64,000 nucleotides of DNA, taken from NCBI GenBank assembly GCA_028015205.1, contig CM051511.1:33968001-34032000 (forward strand). Reading direction: 5' to 3'. Positions within the stretch are counted from its first letter, which is position 1, and each line of letters begins with the position of its first letter. Origin of the DNA: Mytilisepta virgata. Taxonomy: Eukaryota; Mollusca; Bivalvia; Mytilida; Mytilidae. The position numbers and the translations under genes were made by a program. The notes beneath the pieces are model-generated. The model saw only the letters and a list, made by a program, of their open reading frames with translations, searched no databases and was not told the DNA's origin. Positions 1 to 13,500 of the stretch are shown here, in pieces.

Positions 1-212
1 GCCACTGGACGTTAAACAATAATCATCCATCCATCCATCCGAATCCTATTGAATGTTATATATTTGATTTTGTACCTTGCAGTTTATTCCATGAATAAAT
101 ATGTTTAAACTAATCTTGATTTTATTGTATACATGCTTTAAAGCACGAATGAGGTAAAGTTAAATACAGAATATCATTTGCTTTCTTTTTTCATTTAAAA
201 TATACGACTCAC

Positions 213-389
213 CTGATATCCACTGGAATATGCACCATCCAAAATCTAGTAAGAGAGCATACACTTATACAACACCAACCGTCAGAAAACCAGTCGAAGG
301 CAGTATTACCCAAAAAAGACCGATGGACAACAGTTGAAGCACTAAATACCCTGTTTAGCAATAAACAAAGATGTTGGATCCCATCTCGT
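213..389 (-). pseudogene. Decayed paralogous copy of exon 2 of the four-TM gene at 19254-21404
   Basis: Read on the minus strand this segment aligns by eye with the middle exon of the four-transmembrane gene (20401-20556). Both share the start GAGATGG, the stretch CTTTGTTTATTG, the stretch CTTCAACTGTTGTCC and the end GTGGATATCAG. The copy keeps a good donor (CAG|GTGAGT at 213/212) and an acceptor-like CTAG at 390-391. The equivalent reading frame has stops (a TAA soon after GTTTATTGC, another further on) and carries an insertion of about 20 nt. It therefore cannot encode the membrane segments and is probably an exon of a dead paralogue. I did not find the paralogue's other exons. Confidence is good for homology and moderate for pseudogene status. 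Confidence 0.6.
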
Positions 390-627
390 CTAGGTTAAAA
401 TATTGAAATTTTATGTGAACTGTTTAATTTAATAAGACCTCAAAACCAACCTTTATTTGAACGTTACATTGTAATTAACCTAGACTGGATCATTAGCAAG
501 CAATTTGAGAACAATCATTTTATTTTTAAGGAGGGGGATGGTATGAAGGAAAAGAGACATTCAAAAATTTGTTACAAAAATGGCAGCCCAGAAAATAGAC
601 GAAAAAGGCTGAATTGATTATATATAG

Positions 628-752
628 AATAATAGAGTTTCATTTTTGATACTACCTATATCATGTGGATTATCTAGACGAGCCCCAAGGGCGAGTTCAG
701 ATATTCCACATGATATAGTCAGTATCAAAAACGAAACTACCTATTATTCTGT
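628..752. repeat. Foldback palindrome with GC-rich core
   Basis: The left arm (AATAGAGTTTCATTTTTGAT, then ACTACCTATATCATGTGGAT) is matched in reverse complement by the right arm (ATTCCACATGATATAGT, AGTATCAAAAACGAAACT). The short core is GC-rich (GAGCCCCAAGGGCGAG). No coding capacity. Same general design as the foldbacks near 19.9, 22.4, 22.8, 29.1 and 41.6 kb. Confidence 0.7.
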
Positions 753-1094
753 TTACCGGTAATTCAATTGTTTTCTGAAAAATATCACTTTTTCAACTAA
801 TTTAAATGTGCTATTTTTCACAGCAGAAGAAGTTTGTAATGCGGTTGACCAATCATTGGTTTTGAAACACACTCTTGACGGTGAATGGGAAAGGAAAATA
901 TTGACTATTTGCGTGAATTGACGACTTGTCATCGATAATTTCCGCAATTCTTTTTCATTGGAGGATCAGATAAGTAGATCCTTCCGCATTATGTCACACA
1001 GTGTACTGCCTAATATTTTCAGTGATACAGCCTGTATCTGATACTCGAAAATATTAGACAAAAAGATCAAAGGAAATATGTACGAATTGCTGAT

Positions 1095-1345
1095 CAAATC
1101 TCGATTCAGATAGTAGTATAAATCCACAACAGAATTGATAACAGAAACGAACAACAATAACATACCAACCAATCAAAGCAACCCAACAGATAGAACACCG
1201 GACAAAAAATAACATAAAAGAGTACAAAACACAAACATGAACACAACAGAGAGTCAGGATAGTCTGACTTGGTACAGACACTTAATAATGTTGGGGTGAA
1301 ATCGGTTTTATGGGTACCCAAACCCCCCTCCTTATCTATCCTGAC
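1095..1345 (-). repeat. Single copy of the ~260-bp dispersed repeat (minus orientation)
   Basis: In reverse complement it carries the landmarks of the tandem array at 16082-17080: TGTCAGGATAG, CCCATAAAACCG, GTGTCTGTACCAAGTCAGAC, TATCCTGACTCTCTGTTGTG and GATTGGTTGGTATGTTATTG. Another full copy lies at 35500-35740 (-) and partial copies at 7160-7230 (+) and 36955-37270 (+). The apparent ORFs here are chance readings of the repeat. Confidence 0.75.
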
Positions 1346-1564
1346 ACTCTGAATAGTGTATGTTTTTTAGTTTTAGCGCACAATGGTTGATCTACAGCCG
1401 AGAAAACTTCCTTTTATTCTTTCTCAAATGTAAAGTAGTATCACCCTAATATAAAATTGTTTACTTTTGATAAATGTTAATCGCGTTACATTTAATTGCT
1501 ATGATGTAACTGATAAAAAGAAAAATAAATAGATAAACATACTTCCTGTTATCACCTGATCATT

Positions 1565-4500
1565 ATGGCTGCACACGTAGCACAAACGTGCTCACAGAAA
1601 TGTGATCTTTGCAATGAAAAACCTGGAACTGTCTATTGCCATGAATGTCAACATGTTTTATGTAGTAAATGTAGAGGTATGCATGACAAAATCCCGGCTA
1701 CAAATGAACATACAGTAATACACACGCAAAACGTTGACCTGTCAACTTTCAAAAATAATGCGCAGTGCATTGAACATAAGAAAGAATTTTCACTGTTCTG
1801 TGAGACATGTGCATGCTTTATATGTGTAAAATGTGGAACATCCTCTCATAAAGGACATCCGTTTTCTGAAATCGATACAATTACATCAAAAGAAAGACAG
1901 AATGTGAAGGAATGGATATCTGAACTTAAATCGAAAATGAAAGTTATTTCCGACATCCAGGCCGACATCACTGATGATCATTTAAACGTACTTGGTCGAG
2001 AGACACAGAATGCCATTGGCGATCTCAAGTCTTTGGTTGTTGAAATTCAGAAATTATTAGATTCGAAAAAAGGCTTTAAAATAACAGAGAATGAAGATTT
2101 CGAAAAGTTAGAGCGTGAAAATCTCCAGTCGTTCCTGTCCAAAACTGAATCAGTCCGAGAAAACCACACAAAACTTTGTTTAGAATTTGAGAATCTTTTG
2201 ACTGAAATGCACGATGTGACATTCTCAACACGTGTAAAAACATTAAAAGAATCTTTTGAAAGTCTTGACAGTATCCCAGATAAGCCTGGTCTCCCTAAAG
2301 TACCAAAGTTAGAAAACAGTACCTTCTTGAAGGACTTTGTGGAAAGTATGCAGACACATTTCGATGTCAGGTGAGTTTTCATCACCAACTTATGCGTTAA
2401 AAATTTTACTGTTTCACAGCATTAGTATGCATATGAATGTTAGTCTACCAGACTCAAGATACCAGCCTTTTTGCTAGCAGTCACTTTTTTAAAATGTCTA
2501 AAAACCAAACATTTATATAAGAATGTAACGTTTTTAAATGCCAGCAGCCATCTAGCTAGCTTTTACTTTTGAGATACATGTACATGCAAAAAACCTATAA
2601 ATTACGATCGATTCAAACAATTCTTAAGGAAAAAAAAACATATTTAGCAATATGCAAACTGTGTATTTATACATGGTACAGACCATTATAATATTAAAAT
2701 CAAAGGCGATATTTTTAAAATTCGTTCAAACACTTGAGTATGTCAAATTAAACATATTAAAAATGTATTAAATATAATCCATAATTCATCAAAACAGTTG
2801 TTCTGCATTTATCGTAATATTAGGAGAAAACCCTTTAGTGCATTATTAAATAGTTCCTTGCCCTGCTCAGGTTCATCTATCTTTATTGATAATATGGAGA
2901 GAAAAAAAATAGAATCTAGCTTTTAAAAAACTCACAAGAGGTTAAAAACTTTGCCGGACTTCATACTTCCCCTACTCAACTGAAAATCTGATGTGTGCCT
3001 CAGGGGCATTAACCCACCTAACCCTAGGGTGAAATAAAAGCTATGGTCATGATGGAAAATATCTTTCATTTAAACCACAAGCAGTTAAAAACTTTACCGG
3101 ACTTCATACTTTTAAAACATTGTGAAATTATATGTCAGGACCCTCCCCCCACTCACCTTTGAAAATCTGGCGTTGGCCTCGGGGTGCGTGAACTAACCTA
3201 ACCTGGGTGTCATTAAAGATTTGGTGAATATCTTTCCTTTAAATTACAACCATAACGTTATACGTGTTTTTCGTCTTTATGATGTAATACTAGTTTTGCG
3301 TTTAAGACGTTAAACGTGTTTTTTGTCTTTATGACGTAAGACTAGTCTTTCCATTATGACGTTTATAAATTTATTCCCCGTATTTTGCGTTTATGACGTT
3401 ATGTTCCTTATGTTTCTAACGTTTCCAAACACATTTTTCAATGTCTTGCTCCCTGCTGCTAACCGCTGCTAATGTCTTGCTCCCTGCTGCTCATCGCTAT
3501 CCTTTTCTTGCTCTCTGCTGCTCTTCGATGTTCATCGCTGTTCTTCTTTTGAGCTGTTATGCTCATCGCTGCTCATCTCTTGCCCTTCGCCGTTCTTCTA
3601 TTGTTCTGTGCTGCTCTTCGCTGCTCATCGCTGCTCTTCACTTGCTATCCGATGCTAATTGCTGCTCATCGCTGCTCTTCTCCTGTTCCGTGCTGTTCAT
3701 CTCTGGTCTTTTCTTCGTCCGTGCTGGTCTTTGCTGCTTATCGTTACTCGAGACAATACTCACGTGCTCATTTCGGTTTTTTGCTGCTTCTTTTGCTGCT
3801 TGTCGCTGTTTGTTGCTGCTGCTGCTGGTGGTCGCTGTTTTTTGCTGCTTCTCCTCTGTATTCTTCTCTTGCTCTGTGTTACTCTTCACTGCTCATCTCT
3901 GCACTGCACTCATTTTGCTCTTCTATTGCTCCATGCTCTCATGCTCATTTTAGTTTTTTGCTGCTTCTTTTGCTGCTTGTCGCTGTTTGTTGCTGCTGCT
4001 GCTGGTGGTCGCTGTTTTTTGCTGCTTCTGCTCTGTATTCTTCTCTTGCTCTGTGTTACTCTTCACTGCTCATCTCTGCACTGCACTCATTTTGCTCTTC
4101 TATTGCTCCATGCTCTCATGCTCATTTTAGTTTTTTCCTGCTGCTGCTCTTCTCGTGCTTCATACTGCTCATCGCTGCTCAGCACCATGCTCTCGTGGTT
4201 TTTTTTCGGCTTTTTGCTGCTGCTACTACTCTTATCTCTTCACTGCTCCTCATAGCTGTCATGCATTGTACTTATTTTGCTCTTCGATGTTCCATGCTGC
4301 TCCTCGCTGCTCATTGCTGCTCTGCACTATACTCATTTTGCACTTCTCTTGCTCCAGCCTTGTCTTCGCTGCTTATCGCTGGTCTTCTCTTGTTGTGTGC
4401 TGCTCTTCGCTGCTCATGAAATATGGATGCGATCATTTAACCGTTTCCCAAATGATAATGGACCTGTTCCATTGATATTATCCCTTCCGCATATCGGATT

Positions 4501-7500
4501 TGACACGGACAGCATGCCGGGTGTCCTGCAGGAAGCAGAAACTGCTTACTCTTCCGGAGCACCTGAGTATACCCCCGGTTTTTTGGTGGGGTCCATGTTG
4601 TTCATATGTTTTTAGTTTTTAATTGTAGTGCATGTATTGTTCTGGTTTTGTCTTCGTTGTTCTCCGGAGTTTGTCGATTGTTACGATTTTTCTCTCCTTC
4701 GAATATCCCTTTGGTATTTCTTGACTTTACTTAACGCAGACCTGTAAGAGAGTACCCTTATGAAACGGACATTTTAGAGTCTTTCCGAACGTGAACAAAC
4801 ATTTACCCTAACACTAGTTCTGCTTACTAGCCCCCTTCAAAGTCAAGCTTCAAAGTCTAGCCCAATGCTGGATTAGGCTCAATCTCAGATGACTTTGAAG
4901 TAGTACTAGATGAGCAGTGAAGAGCAGCACAATGCAAGAGAAGACCAGCAAATGAGCAGCGAAGAGAAGCATGGAGCAAGAGAAGACCAAAATGAGTACA
5001 GTGGAAAGCAGCGAACAGCAGCACGGAGCAATAGAAGAGCAAAATGAGTACAGTGCAGAGCAGCGATGAGCAGTGAAGAGTAACAAGAAACAAAAGAAGA
5101 GCAGCAGCAGCAGCCAAAAACAGAATGATCATGAGAGTATAGTGCTGAGCAGCGATGATCAGTGAAGATCAGCACGGAGCAGCGATGAGTAGAGAAGAGC
5201 ATCACGGGGCATGGTTAATTATGAGCAGCGAGAAGCAGCACATAGCAAGAGAAGACCTTTTAGTTTCGTTTCGCAGGTGGTTCATTGACACTTCTAATTT
5301 GAAGTACCTATGGAGATATAAAACAAAAATATAGTAAAAACCAACCGTAGTAGTAGATTTGAAAAGCTTGGAATTTGACTTCAACAATGATAAGTAGGTA
5401 TAAGACAGTTCAAATATTTACATTTGTAAATGACGTTTACTTATTAATAGTTTTTGAGCTCAAATTCTAAGGTTTTCAAATAAAAATTCATTTGCTTGTA
5501 TATGACTGTATATATCAACTCAATGAGTATATAGATGTTCAAATATTTTATTTTATCAATTTTTATGCCCAAGAAGTGCATCAAGTTGTGCTCAAGTCCT
5601 TAAATTTTGAAAACCAGAATCAAGCAAATTTAGGGGAAAAGAGATTTAAGGGATAAGGTACATGTATAAGACGAGAATGTAGGATGTTAGCCTAGTTCGT
5701 TATAACAAAACCAAATGACAGGAAAGAATCAATATAAAGATGAGTATACCCATATATAATTTACAATACGAAAATTTGTATTAATCAAATAAATAAAACG
5801 GAAGGTTTAATGACTTGGCGTCCGTCAACTCTAATTTTCTTCTCTGAAACCTGAAACCAATGGGTTAATATGAACCAAACTTTAAACAAATGGTCCTTGG
5901 ATTGTCCCATTTTAAATGTACATTGTCTATATGCATAGGTCCGTACCTTTTAACAAATATGGCCAACGCTACTAAAAAGTTAAAATCGGCAAATCAAAAA
6001 TATTTCAAAATCTTCCTCTTTGAAACAACTAAGGCCAAATAAAAAAATACATGTGTTTAGGGTAACACACTGAAAAAAGTTAGGTAGGATAGGTAGGGAA
6101 ATTTCTTTTTTTACATTAATTTTTTTAGTTAGGTTGTATACTGGAGTCACCTTGACTTTAACAGTGCTTGTTGAAGAAAGGTTATAAAAAATTTAGGGTA
6201 GGCACTAAAAATTAGGTAGGGTCGGGTTACCCTAAACACAACTATATTTTTTTAGGCCTAACGCAGATGGGGTCAATCTTTGTTGGAATGATCCTTATGA
6301 CCATAAGTGGTCTTGCTTGAAAATTGGGTACGGAGCTGCGAACATTGAACCAGTATGGCCGCCAAAGTTAAAAAATAGACGATTCCGCAAATAAGTTTTA
6401 ATTTTATTGTAGTTAAATTTACACTTTGGTGGAATCGTCCTTAGCTGGTGCCTTTCAATAATTGTGTTATAGGGTATGGATCTTGATCAAAATGGCCCCA
6501 AATTCATTGGGGAAATTTATTTATTTATTTTGGTTTAAGTAATTTGTTTATGAATTATGATACGATTATATCATGTTATTTTAAATCTCTGACTACTTTC
6601 TTGAATTTGGATTTAACACTGTTTTTGGAAACTTTCAATCCTGCCCGCAATAGGGGTATTAAAAAAAAAACTTTTTGGTATAATACTCACGCCACGATTA
6701 AGCCCACAACAACGAGAACAGAAAATTTGACGTCTAGCATTGGACAACGGCATGCGCTCGTTGCTAAATGCATTCATTTGCAACTTGTGCACCATCTTTT
6801 GTCAGTAACAGGGACTCAGGAGTATGTGCTGCACCTTTCTCATAAACATTTGATTAGAATCAAATTTTGACCAGTGAAAAGAGGGAGGTGCAGCAACACA
6901 GACTCGGAGTATGCGCTGAAGCCTCCCATTTCCAGCATCAAACCACATCTTATTTTATCATACAAAAAAGAAGATTAAGGCTAATCCAATACTTTAGAAT
7001 TTCTATAGTTATACATTTCTCAAATCCCAGCAACTACTACTTCAATTATATCAACATATTCCAATGAACATTTTCCTAAGCACAACTCAAACTGCTCGGC
7101 AGACAATCTTCGTTCAACAACGACGAATTAGTGATGTTTCGTCGTTCTTCCGGGGCATAATTCTCGGGGTATTGATTGGTATGTCATTGTTGACCTTTCC
7201 TGTTATCCATTTTGTTTTTCGCAAATACATACAGCTTGTGCGAATAGAATGGGCCACTCATGGTCGAAATTTGCGTCATTAGCAATGGAGGATGGTTGCT
7301 TTGTAAGTCGTTACTGAATTTCAAAAACAGATGGGAAAACGAACCAGGAAAAGACAAATATGCTGATAATAATGTATTTAGAGGTCCGAGCATTACGGTG
7401 TGAAACGGCTTGAATAAATAACTAGGGTCTGTCGTTTTCGAAATATGAGACCAGGTAGAGGAAATGTTGTCATCGCATCGGCGTACAATGATTAAGTCCT

Positions 7501-10500
7501 ACACTGTACTTGGTACACGATTTTGCACCCCATCAATACATCAATTTCAACCATGATAATGCAGGTGCACATTCCGCAAGAGCTACAAGGAACTTCCTAC
7601 GGAAGCACAGCATAATAGTAATGCATTAACCCCTATACTAATCTGGAATTAAACACCATTGAACAGCGCCGTAATATTTTAAAATTGCAGTCACATTTTA
7701 TACTTGTCAAATGTTCAAATTAATGTAAATTTAAGAATCGAATGCATAATTTAAGGATGCTCGCTGGTCATGTTTTGGCCTTTTTGTCAGATTTTCGAAA
7801 TCCTCGGGTTTTATTCATTTGTTAAACATGAAATTCAATGCCCATGAACCCCCAAGTTTTCTTTTATAATTCCATCATATATACCTAAAAATGGTATTTG
7901 ACAAAATTTTATGAAATCCTTTTTATTTTTTCATACATCTTTGAGAGACTGAAGCTGTCAATGCAAAGACAATGGAAAATCCAGAGAAAACCCATTTCCT
8001 GCAAATTTTCAAAGCCTTATAGCTCTAAAATGAGCACATGAACCTTTATTTTTTGTCTTGCTTATTTGTTTACTATTCACATGTTCTCTCAAACTAAAAC
8101 ACCCATTTCAAATCCTATTTATTTCCTTAAGCGATCATCCTTAAGTGGTTTTAGAGTTGTACGAGTCTAAAACGTTGAAGCGTTTAATAAAAAGGTGCTG
8201 TGTTATAAAATTAGGAATTTTATATATTACCATTACATGTATTTAGTTAAATTTAGTAAAAAATGACATTTTATTTACATTTAGATTATGCGTGTCATGT
8301 GATAATTGCAACGAGCAAAAAAATCAATTAGAGCAATTAAAGAAGCAGTTCGAAGCAAAAATAAAGAGGTAAATTGTCATAGTATGAAATTTTAAGAGAA
8401 CAGGATTTTATGTTTGTGTGAATATAAAAGAAAATATATCTTGAAGTATCCCTGTGCAGTTGTACGTACTTTGGTTCTTCAAAAGCCTAAGAAAAATTCT
8501 TAAACTCGATCCTTACTTCTTTTGCATCTTGGAATTTTTTATATGATTATTCATTGTAACGTACAAAATTATTCGTATGCATATAATTTAATGCAAAATC
8601 CGTATCACAGGCCGTATCAACTCAAGTAAGCAATACCAGCAAAAGGGCCAAATTGTTATGTCATATTATTGAAAATGGGGCCTCGTTGGTCGAGTGTCTT
8701 GGTAGTTCATCATGACTACTAATTATCAATAGCCTGTCAACACTGCGGTTGTGAGTTCGAATCTCACCTGTGGCGCTGTGTGCTCGACTCCGACCTTGAT
8801 TGACGAGGATTGCTAATTTTCCTACCGAAGGTCGGTGGTTCTCTCCGTGTACTCCGGCTTCCTCCACCAATAAAAACTGGCCGCCGCGAAATAGCCAAAT
8901 GTGATGAAAACGGCGTTAAACCCCAACTAAACAAACAAACATTATTGAAAATATTTTTCAACTTTAAAATGATCGATATACAACCATCAATAATTCTTAA
9001 TAAATACATTACTTGTCTGTTTCATTGAAATCCTAATTTTTTTAGAAGACGCAGACACTTTGTTCTTTAAAGTGACGTTTTATAACCCAATAAAAGTCAA
9101 AATCTTGTTTAGAACGTGCTTCCATGACAACGACAAGGCAGCGGAGTAATCTTCCGAGCCAATACGGAGAATATATTAAAACTGCAGTCAACATTTTAGC
9201 TTAAAATGTAAAATGTAATTATAAGAATCAAATGCATCATTTTAGTAGTTTTATAGCGCTGTAAATGCCTTAATTGTCCGGTCGCACATTATTTTATATG
9301 AAGCGCTTCACAAAAAAAATCAGTACAGTAACTTTACTGTATAAAGTTTCCTTAAAGTGGTACCTAACACTACAGAGAGATAACTCTGTAAAATCAGCTA
9401 AACGTTTTAATAACGTTGTGTTGTTAATGGAATATTAAGCGTTTCAATGATCAATATTAGTGTTTGTCAAACTGCTATACAATCAGTGTAATTTTTCTGA
9501 TGAATTGGTTGGTTCAAATGTTTTGAAATTTAAAAATTTTTGTCAATGGGTCAAAGTAAATACTTTGTCAAAATTTTATGAAAATTAAACGAGCCAAATT
9601 AATTTTAGTGAAAGTGTTGGGTACCACCGTAAGTTAATTATACAAAGTGACGCATCTTTTAAAACAATCAAAGTGCAACATTTATGACAGTTTTGTATCC
9701 GTTTATGTTTCTTACAAATTGTAGCTTAGAAAATAATATTCTGATGAAAGAGCATGAGATGAAGCAGTCGTTGCTTGAATCTAGGCGGAATATACAACAA
9801 GCAAATTCGGTTGCACAAAGGTATGATGAATGTAATAATTTGATTCACAAATGAAACGCAATGCATTAAAGAAAGAATTTTCACTTTACAAATATTCAAA
9901 AAATTTTTTTTTGATTGGCAAAAGTTTGTTCAATTTTGTATTTAAGCAAGTTTAGTGTTAATCAACAATTCATCTGCGTAAAATGCTAAAATGAATCTCT
10001 TTTTTTGGCAAATTTTAACAACAATTTGATGAAATAATTTAGAATTATATTAATCTTTTCCTAGCATTATGCACCTGCTGTTACTCGAGCAATTAATGCT
10101 TTTTTAGTACAATACCGCCAATATGAATTTCTGAGACAGGTACGCAAAACTAGGGGACATTTGACAGTCTTACAAAGCAAGCGGTATGGTGTTTCCACAT
10201 AAACTAATACCCCCCCCCCCCAGTAACTCATTTTTGTCGTAAAAGGCCATTCTGATCTTTTGTATTATTACTCTGTCTTGATTTTCTGTATCATCATAAT
10301 CTCAACTAAAAAAACCAAGATCATAAGATCAAATCAATGGTTGCTGTCTTGTAGTCAATCATGATCGTACAGGTTTGATCACTTTGTCACGGGTAAATTT
10401 AAACATTGCATATTTCATTCTTAAGGGATCACGATACAGTAGCGGGAGGGGGAGATAATGACGTCGCCAAGAGATACACATTTTGACATCATAGCATCCT

Positions 10501-13500
10501 TATACCATCCTAAAATGTGAGCTTTTTCTCAAACATCTCTGCAATAAGCACAGAGAACTTTTTCTTTTCCAAAATCAGCAGAGGATTTTTATTACTACGT
10601 GCATCTTAAGTTACCAAATTCTTATTAATATTCCTTATTTGGCTTAAATTTGCATAATTTCCTAATTAGTTTATCAATATTTTTTATCAACTATTTATCA
10701 GAAAACAATGTCTATATCATATATGTAGTTGGGAATGTTTTACAAAAGACCCAGTGAAGTTATCTTTTTTTTTCGTTGGAAAATTAAAATTAAAAATTTT
10801 TAAATTACAGTTTCTCGCTCAAATAGACAATATTCAGTGTCAAATATCTTAAAAACTAAGTCACGAAGGTATGTTTTTCTTTCCGAATTTGAAAAACAAA
10901 CATCAAAATTGACCAAATGGTAAATTTGCAGCAAATAATCAGTAGAGGAACCTTATTCGTATTTCCTTAACTTATGAACTGGTCTTATCGTGGCTGATTA
11001 CCTTCAGAGAACGGCATCTTAATTTAGGCTTGTTATATTGATTTTATCTACAGACCGTTTAAGATCAAAAGCGATTCCTGTAGGAAAAGGTCGATTGATT
11101 TTTAAAATCCTGTATGGCCTTTCAAGTGAAAAGATATAGGGGGAAACAAAACATATTACCAGAAGCCTTTACAGGTAAGCCAGAAGGAAAACTCAGAAAT
11201 GTATAGTAAAGTCAAGTTGGTAGCAGTATAGTTAGCTCAAAAATCAAAAAGTATGCATGTATGATTGAAAACGAATTAACATGGCATGAATAACTACATG
11301 TACATATATGGTCAATTTTGTAGATACCAGGAACAAATTGTTAAGTTGACACATGAAAATCAGTTCTTGAAAGATAACAACAGAAGGTAATGAATAGATT
11401 TGTTTATTATATCTCAATCTCTATACATTTCAACGAGGCCCATTAACCGTACATGTAGATACTTTCATGTATAGTAGAGGATATAGAACCCTCATAGAAG
11501 GAAAAAATGCTCTCGTGCATCCTCTCGTGTGCGAATGGTAGCCACTTCGATCCCCCGCTCGGGTCAAATCAGAGACATTAAAATTAAAGCTGCTGCTTCT
11601 CTGCCAAGCACGCGTAATATAGGAGTAAGACCAAAGACTGGTAGGTCCTGTGTCAGTATAATGTGTCCTGTAGAGATGCTATGTCTACGGACTATTAATT
11701 CATGAGCCGGCGCGTTAAAAATCCGACTCAGCGTGTCGGACTATTTCAAAGTAGGGTTCATTTTCATATTACATCATCATGTTCTGATGCATCCAATAAT
11801 TACGACAGGATGTCAATAACCTACTGAAGGGAGCTATTATGGTAGAAGAGTCAATTTCTGTTACTGTACTTACAATATGTTTTTCTTCAATCGGAAGTTG
11901 AGCCTAATTTCCGGTCTTGCGCAAAGACGCTATTGCTAAAAGAGGGAACGGGACGGTACGGAACATTAAAAAAAAACGGAACAGAAATGGAAGATTAAAT
12001 AATCGGAAACTGTTGTTTGGAAATGATTTTCAATTAAATTTTATTCGATTTTGAAGCGAGCGTGACGTTAAAAAAAATACCAAATTCCTCTGATCAAACT
12101 TTCAGCCCATCAGTGACGTCACGATGTTTTGCGCGAACTTCGCACACGCAATTACCCGGACGTTTTGGTTTTCACCTATGAATAACTTTATTCATCAGAT
12201 TGAATTAGAATTGAAATTACCGTGTTGTTCCTGCGTAAAACTCGATTTTACTGTGGCAAATATCCGTTTACCTGGCTAAAGCGCCGCCAGGTAAACTTAA
12301 TTTTCGACAGTAAAATCTACGTTTTACGCAGGATCCACATGAAATACAACACGTTTATTCCCTAAATATCACCAAGCTGTAATTATATACGTGTATATTT
12401 GTATTGGCCCTGTATTAATCCTTGTATTGTCCATATTGGTCCTTTATAATGCCCCTTTTTGAGGCATCTTCGGTTGTATTTACTAAATAATTTCTATTGA
12501 ATTTTAAATGGTTAAGTAATTGGTGTTTTTCGTCACTCTTATCGCAATTTGCTTTATCTTGAAAGTCATATTTAATTGGTGGAAGGAGCGGGAGTACACG
12601 GAGAGAACCATTGGTCTGTCACAGGAAAGTGGCAATCCTTGTCAATTAAGAACGCATTCGAATATACATTTTGTTGTGTACTTTATTCTAACTGTAACGG
12701 TGCCTCCGTATTGAAAGGCGTGTTCATTGCTGTGATTTTGGGTGAAAAGTCAGTCATGTTATTAACATTTTATTTCTGGTCACATTTTAAGGAGTATGGA
12801 AGATATTCAGATGTTGACAGAAGCAAATGAAAGATTGGCAGGAGAAAATCAAACATTTTCAGATGGGTATTTATCTTAACTTTTCTTCTAATTGTAAAAT
12901 TCTTAAAGCTAGCAAGGGTTACAGCAGAGACTTCGAAAGTTTGATTTGAATTTTATAACATTAAAATGATTTTTGTGTTTTTCACTAGCTCAGTACTTGT
13001 TTAAGTCTGCAGACATATTATTATATATGGACAAAATGTTTGCATATACATGTATTTAATTTATATAAGTTTGATTACTATAACATGTATCGAAATGCCA
13101 TGTTTGTCCCCCGCCGCAACGCGGTGCGGAGACATAGAAATTCCGTCCGTCCGTCATTGTAAGCACTCTCACTTCAACATTTCTCAATGAATTTTTATAA
13201 CATCTATATCATAGTTGTAATTTAGTATTATCTCGGTCACTTCGAATTTCAGTACCGTACCATTATATTTGTTGGAGTTATTGTTCTTTGAACTTGTAAG
13301 TGGTCTCATTGTCTTTAAATATTAACTTATTTTATTGTCCCCTCTGCAACGTGGTGCGGAGATATAGAAATGCTGTGCATCTGCGTGTGCTTCCGTCCGA
13401 CATTGTAAACGCTCTCACGCCTAAATTTCTCTCAGTATCTCTACTTGAAATATATACACGTGGCGGGAGACATTGGAACGCTGTTCTTTTATTATTAAAC

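Noticed and set aside
1106..1321. Minus-strand hydrophobic ORF of 71 codons (and overlapping 75-codon ORF)
   Set aside because: Part of the ~260-bp dispersed repeat; not conserved in other copies.
3441..4615. Long overlapping ORFs rich in Ser, Leu and Cys (up to 286 codons)
   Set aside because: All three frames are open because the CTGCTC-type repeat unit lacks stop codons; there is no conserved frame or domain, and it lies inside an intron.
4850..5205. Overlapping minus-strand ORFs of 78-99 codons
   Set aside because: Same low-complexity repeat read on the other strand.
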